Source: Tardiphaga sp.
Lineage (GTDB): Bacteria > Pseudomonadota > Alphaproteobacteria > Rhizobiales > Xanthobacteraceae
Direction of reading: 5' to 3'
DNA: 9,335 nt
Assembly: GCA_028290325.1 (NCBI GenBank)
Contig: JAQGJY010000184.1
Span: forward strand, 1 to 9,335
The translations under genes and the position numbers were made by a program. The notes beneath the pieces were generated by a model, which did not search any database, was not told the DNA's origin, and saw nothing but the letters and a program-made list of their open reading frames with translations. Positions 6,881 to 9,335 of this stretch are shown here, piece by piece. The stretch's first letter is position 1; each line of letters starts with the position of its first letter.

Positions 6881-8211
6881 GCGCGCGCCTCGAGCCAACG
6901 CTCCGCGGTCGCGACCACGAGATCGCGCAACGCTTCGTTGGCGATGCTTTCGATCGCTTCGCCGACGAAGGCCTGAATCAACAACGCCTGCGCCTGCTTC
7001 TCGTTGAGACCGCGCGCCCGCAGATAGAACAGCAGGCTGTTATCGAGCGCGCCGATTGTCGCGCCATGACCGCATTGCACGTCGTCGGCAAAGATTTCGA
7101 GCTCGGGCTTGTTGTCCATCTCCGCGTCATCGGACAACAGCAACGCCCGCGACATCATCTTGCCATCGGTCTTCTGTGCTTGCTGGCGGACCACGATCTT
7201 GCCCTGAAACACCGAGCGCGCGCGATCGTCCAGCACCGCGCGAAAGGTCTCGCGGCTGATGCAATTGGGCACCGCGTGATCGATGACAAAGCTGCAATCG
7301 CCATGCTGCTGGCGACGCAGCAGGTGAATGCTGTTGGTCGCGAGCGACGAATTCTCGCCGGCCAGGGTGATGAAACTCTGATAGCGGCTGACGCCCGATC
7401 CGATCGTCATGCTGAAGGTGTTGAACACGCAGCGCGCGCCCAATGTCACGATCGCGGACGCGATGTTCGCGGCATCGGCCGCGTCGTCGAGAATCCGCAC
7501 ATGCTGCACGTCGGCGTCGTCGCCGACCCAGAGCACGGCGGTGTCGTGCACCTGATAGCCCGAGGCGCCGTCGGCGCCGAGAAAGCTCTCGAGGATTGTG
7601 ACCTTGGCTTTCGCGTTGACCTTCACCAGGGACCGCGTGAAGGCGGAGGTCGCCGAACGCGTCGCGATGTGAACGATGTGGATCGGCTTGTCCGGAGCGG
7701 CGGCTGCGGCGACATCGACGACAAAACCGTCGGTCGTGAAGGCGGCGTTCAGCGCGATCATCGGATCATCGACGCGCGACAGCAGCAGATCGGCGCGCGC
7801 CTCGACGCTCGCGTCGTTCAAAATATCGCGCAGCGACTTCACCGACACGCCGGCGGGCGTTTCCGGGTCGGACAACGCCGACACGTGAATGCCGTCGACG
7901 ATGACGAGTCGATGGGTATCGGCGATACCGAGGCTTGCCAGCGCGGTCTTGGCCCGAGCCAGCGCGGCGTCATCGGGCGACAGCGACAAAGGCGCGACGT
8001 CGCGCAACAGCACGCGCAGATCGGTGTATTTCCAGTCCTCAAGCCGCCGATGCGGCAGACCCTGCCGTTCGAAGGTCTCGTAGGCGCGTTGACGCCGGTC
8101 GGCGACGTCGCCCGAGCCAGGTAGACGCGCGCGCGCCTCGGCGAAGGTCTCGCCGATCGCCAGAGCCTTGCCGGCCTTGACTGTTTCAGATTTTGCTAAA
8201 GCAACATTCAT
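6877..8211 (-). CDS. sufD: Fe-S cluster assembly scaffold protein SufD
   Basis: The 444-residue protein has the SufB/SufD family layout. An N-terminal helical domain (RRLEDWKYTDLR near residues 55-66) is followed by a long right-handed beta-helix core. The conserved C-terminal region reads FADDVQCGHGATIGALD with Cys 380 and His 382; the equivalent His is important for cluster assembly in SufBCD. The FYLRARGL helix and a C-terminal helix that docks on SufC follow. SufD pairs with SufB and SufC in the cytoplasmic scaffold and is linked to iron acquisition by the complex. The ATG at 8211 was chosen because it has a GGA about 9 bases upstream and starts 29 bases after sufC; the frame is open further upstream, but that part overlaps sufC. 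The stop overlaps the sufS start. Confidence 0.95.
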   Translation of the reverse strand: MNVALAKSETVKAGKALAIGETFAEARARLPGSGDVADRRQRAYETFERQGLPHRRLEDWKYTDLRVLLRDVAPLSLSPDDAALARAKTALASLGIADTHRLVIVDGIHVSALSDPETPAGVSVKSLRDILNDASVEARADLLLSRVDDPMIALNAAFTTDGFVVDVAAAAAPDKPIHIVHIATRSATSAFTRSLVKVNAKAKVTILESFLGADGASGYQVHDTAVLWVGDDADVQHVRILDDAADAANIASAIVTLGARCVFNTFSMTIGSGVSRYQSFITLAGENSSLATNSIHLLRRQQHGDCSFVIDHAVPNCISRETFRAVLDDRARSVFQGKIVVRQQAQKTDGKMMSRALLLSDDAEMDNKPELEIFADDVQCGHGATIGALDNSLLFYLRARGLNEKQAQALLIQAFVGEAIESIANEALRDLVVATAERWLEARA

Positions 8212-8240
8212 CTCGAAATCCGTTTGCGCGGCTTGATGGT

Positions 8241-8999
8241 TCAAGCGGCTGCTTCTTCGAACTGGGCATAGCCGGACGCTTCCAGTTCGAGCGCCAGTTC
8301 CTTGCCACCGGTTTTCACGACCCGGCCCTTCGACATCACGTGAACGACGTCGGGCACGATATAGTTCAAAAGCCGCTGATAGTGGGTGATGACGACCATC
8401 GCGCGATCCGGCGTCCGCAGCGCGTTGACGCCGTCCGCCGCGACGCGCAGCGCGTCGATGTCCAATCCGGAATCCATTTCGTCGAGGATGCACAGGCTCG
8501 GCTCGAACAACGCCATCTGCAGCACCTCGTTGCGCTTCTTCTCGCCGCCGGAAAATCCGACATTGACGCCACGGCGCAGCATGTCCTGGGGAATGTTCAA
8601 GGATGCCGCGACACTGCGCACCTTCTTCAGGAAATCCGGCGTCGAGAATTCGCTCTCGCCGCGCGCCTTGCGTTGCGCGTTCAATGCGGTGCGCAAAAAC
8701 GTCATGGTCGCGACGCCGGGAATTTCGACCGGATACTGAAACGCGAGAAAGACGCCCTTGGCGGCGCGCACGTCCGGCGCCATCTCCAGGAGGTCTTCGC
8801 CCTTGAACAGGATTTCGCCGCCGGTCACTTCATAACCGGGCTTGCCGGCGATGACGTGGCTGAGCGTCGATTTGCCGGAACCGTTCGGGCCCATGATCGC
8901 GTGGATCTCGCCGCCATTGACCGTCATCGTCAGCCCATGGAGAATCTCACGGTCCTCGACACGGACTTGCAGGTTTTTCACTTCGAGCAGAGCAGTCAT
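8241..8999 (-). CDS. sufC: Fe-S cluster assembly ATPase SufC
   Basis: The 252-residue ABC-type ATPase has Walker A GPNGSGKST at 37-45, Q-loop Gln 88 in LAFQYP, the signature FSGGEKKR at 149-156, Walker B CILDEMD at 170-176 and H-loop His 206 in VITHY. The SGGEKKRNE signature and DEMDSGLD are specific to SufC rather than to ABC transporters, and no permease gene is present. SufC binds SufB and SufD and uses ATP to remodel the scaffold during cluster assembly. The ATG at 8999 starts the conserved TALLEVKNL strand and has GGA about 8 bases upstream. In-frame codons further up would overlap the small membrane gene and are not needed. It begins 32 bases after that gene. Confidence 0.97.
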   Translation of the reverse strand: MTALLEVKNLQVRVEDREILHGLTMTVNGGEIHAIMGPNGSGKSTLSHVIAGKPGYEVTGGEILFKGEDLLEMAPDVRAAKGVFLAFQYPVEIPGVATMTFLRTALNAQRKARGESEFSTPDFLKKVRSVAASLNIPQDMLRRGVNVGFSGGEKKRNEVLQMALFEPSLCILDEMDSGLDIDALRVAADGVNALRTPDRAMVVITHYQRLLNYIVPDVVHVMSKGRVVKTGGKELALELEASGYAQFEEAAA

Positions 9000-9031
9000 T
9001 GTTTTTCCAATAATCCTGGCACGGCGGCTTT

Positions 9032-9283
9032 TCAGCCCCACGAACCGTCGGTTTTCCAAGCACAGACGACCAAAAATATGACCGTCGAGAATGCGACGAC
9101 AATCATCGGGCGCGGCACGATCGATCGGCTTTTTTCAAGCCGAAGTCTCTTTTCCTGCCAGATCGTCACGATGACGCAGCACACGACCACAGCGATGAAC
9201 ACGACAACGAGTGTGTATCCTTCCCATGTGCTCGGTGTTGCGCCGTATCCTTTCAATTTCGGTGTGAACCAAAATTCGTTCAA
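9032..9283 (-). CDS. Small membrane protein of unknown function upstream of sufC
   Basis: The 83-residue protein has two predicted membrane helices, about 22-42 (GYTLVVVFIAVVVCCVIVTI) and 58-75 (RPMIVVAFSTVIFLVVCA). They are joined by a basic loop (QEKRLRLEKSR), so by the positive-inside rule the loop should be cytoplasmic and both ends periplasmic. The N-terminus has an FWFTPKLKGYGATPSTWEG stretch. I recall similar YGATP-x-x-W proteins as hypothetical proteins in related bacteria, but I know no function. The only in-frame start before this conserved stretch is TTG at 9283. An in-frame TAA lies 18 bases upstream, and a modest GGA sits 9 bases before the TTG. Cysteines occur at 35, 36 and 74. 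It is on the suf strand, 32 bases before sufC, so co-transcription is likely, but a role in cluster assembly is not shown. Confidence 0.72.
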   Translation of the reverse strand: MNEFWFTPKLKGYGATPSTWEGYTLVVVFIAVVVCCVIVTIWQEKRLRLEKSRSIVPRPMIVVAFSTVIFLVVCAWKTDGSWG

Positions 9284-9298
9284 ATTGGTTCGTCCAGT

Positions 9299-9335
9299 TT
9301 AGTGCACCAGTTCCAGGCGCTTCTCGATCCGATCA
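9299..9335 (-). CDS. C-terminal end of an unidentified gene (12 codons)
   Basis: The frame ends DRIEKRLELVH followed by TAA, 15 bases before the TTG start of the small membrane protein. The spacing fits an upstream operon gene running in from the right edge. The tail does not resemble the usual SufB ending as I remember it, so it is probably not sufB. With only 11 residues visible, the gene cannot be identified, and the frame itself is only inferred from the tight spacing and non-random charged helix-like residues. Confidence 0.3.
   Translation of the reverse strand, partial: DRIEKRLELVH

Noticed and set aside
7066..8124. Plus-strand open frame (352 codons) opposite sufD, and similar ones opposite sufS and sufC
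   Set aside because: The minus-strand frames encode complete SUF proteins with active-site motifs. The plus-strand products show no motif and are G+C-driven shadows.
8212..8493. Extended sufD start, 94 codons further upstream
   Set aside because: The extension would overlap sufC in another frame, is rich in Arg and Gly like a shadow frame, and is not needed. The ATG at 8211 has a usable ribosome-binding site and starts normal SufD sequence.

Overview
The window looks like a chromosomal segment of an alphaproteobacterium of the order Hyphomicrobiales (Rhizobiales), most likely the Bradyrhizobium / Nitrobacter / Afipia / Rhodopseudomonas group. This rests on the high G+C coding style, the family flavour of the proteins (a RhlE-type helicase with a long Arg/Pro/Ala tail, and a TfoX-domain protein with a basic tail next to a suf cluster), and a short intergenic repeat that I recognise from that group. 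The genus is inferred, not proven. I see no phage, transposon, CRISPR, tRNA or rRNA signal.

Layout. Positions 1-229 (minus) hold the N-terminal 76 codons of an FAD-dependent monooxygenase-type oxidoreductase cut by the window edge. Positions 359-1135 (minus) hold a class I glutamine amidotransferase-like hydrolase of the peptidase C26 / gamma-glutamyl-GABA hydrolase family, upstream of the oxidoreductase on the same strand. A 385-bp gene-free stretch follows (1136-1520). It carries a sigma70-like promoter candidate, an inverted repeat and a repetitive palindromic element. It leads into a DEAD-box RNA helicase of RhlE type (1521-3065, plus). A perfect 9-bp stem hairpin then separates it from a GGDEF diguanylate cyclase (3212-4282, plus), whose inhibitory I-site looks degenerate.

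The right half (4371-9335) is one minus-strand gene string encoding the SUF iron-sulfur cluster assembly machine. In transcription order it runs: the tail of an unidentified gene, a small two-helix membrane protein with a TTG start, sufC (ATPase), sufD (scaffold partner), sufS (cysteine desulfurase), a SufT/MIP18-family protein, a SufA/IscA-type carrier, and a TfoX N-terminal domain protein. The genes are tightly spaced, and two junctions are 4-base ATGA overlaps (sufD/sufS and sufS/sufT-like), so co-transcription and partial translational coupling are likely. SufS supplies persulfide sulfur, SufC and SufD form the assembly scaffold together with SufB, and the SufA- and SufT-type proteins act in cluster transfer or maturation. 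sufB itself is not visible and would have to lie beyond the right edge or elsewhere.

Most of the window is ordinary core metabolism, and I did not find a convincing undescribed system. The points most worth a second look are the small membrane protein embedded upstream of sufC, the TfoX-domain gene at the end of the suf operon, the repeat with two competing hairpins just before the helicase start, and the modified I-site of the GGDEF protein.
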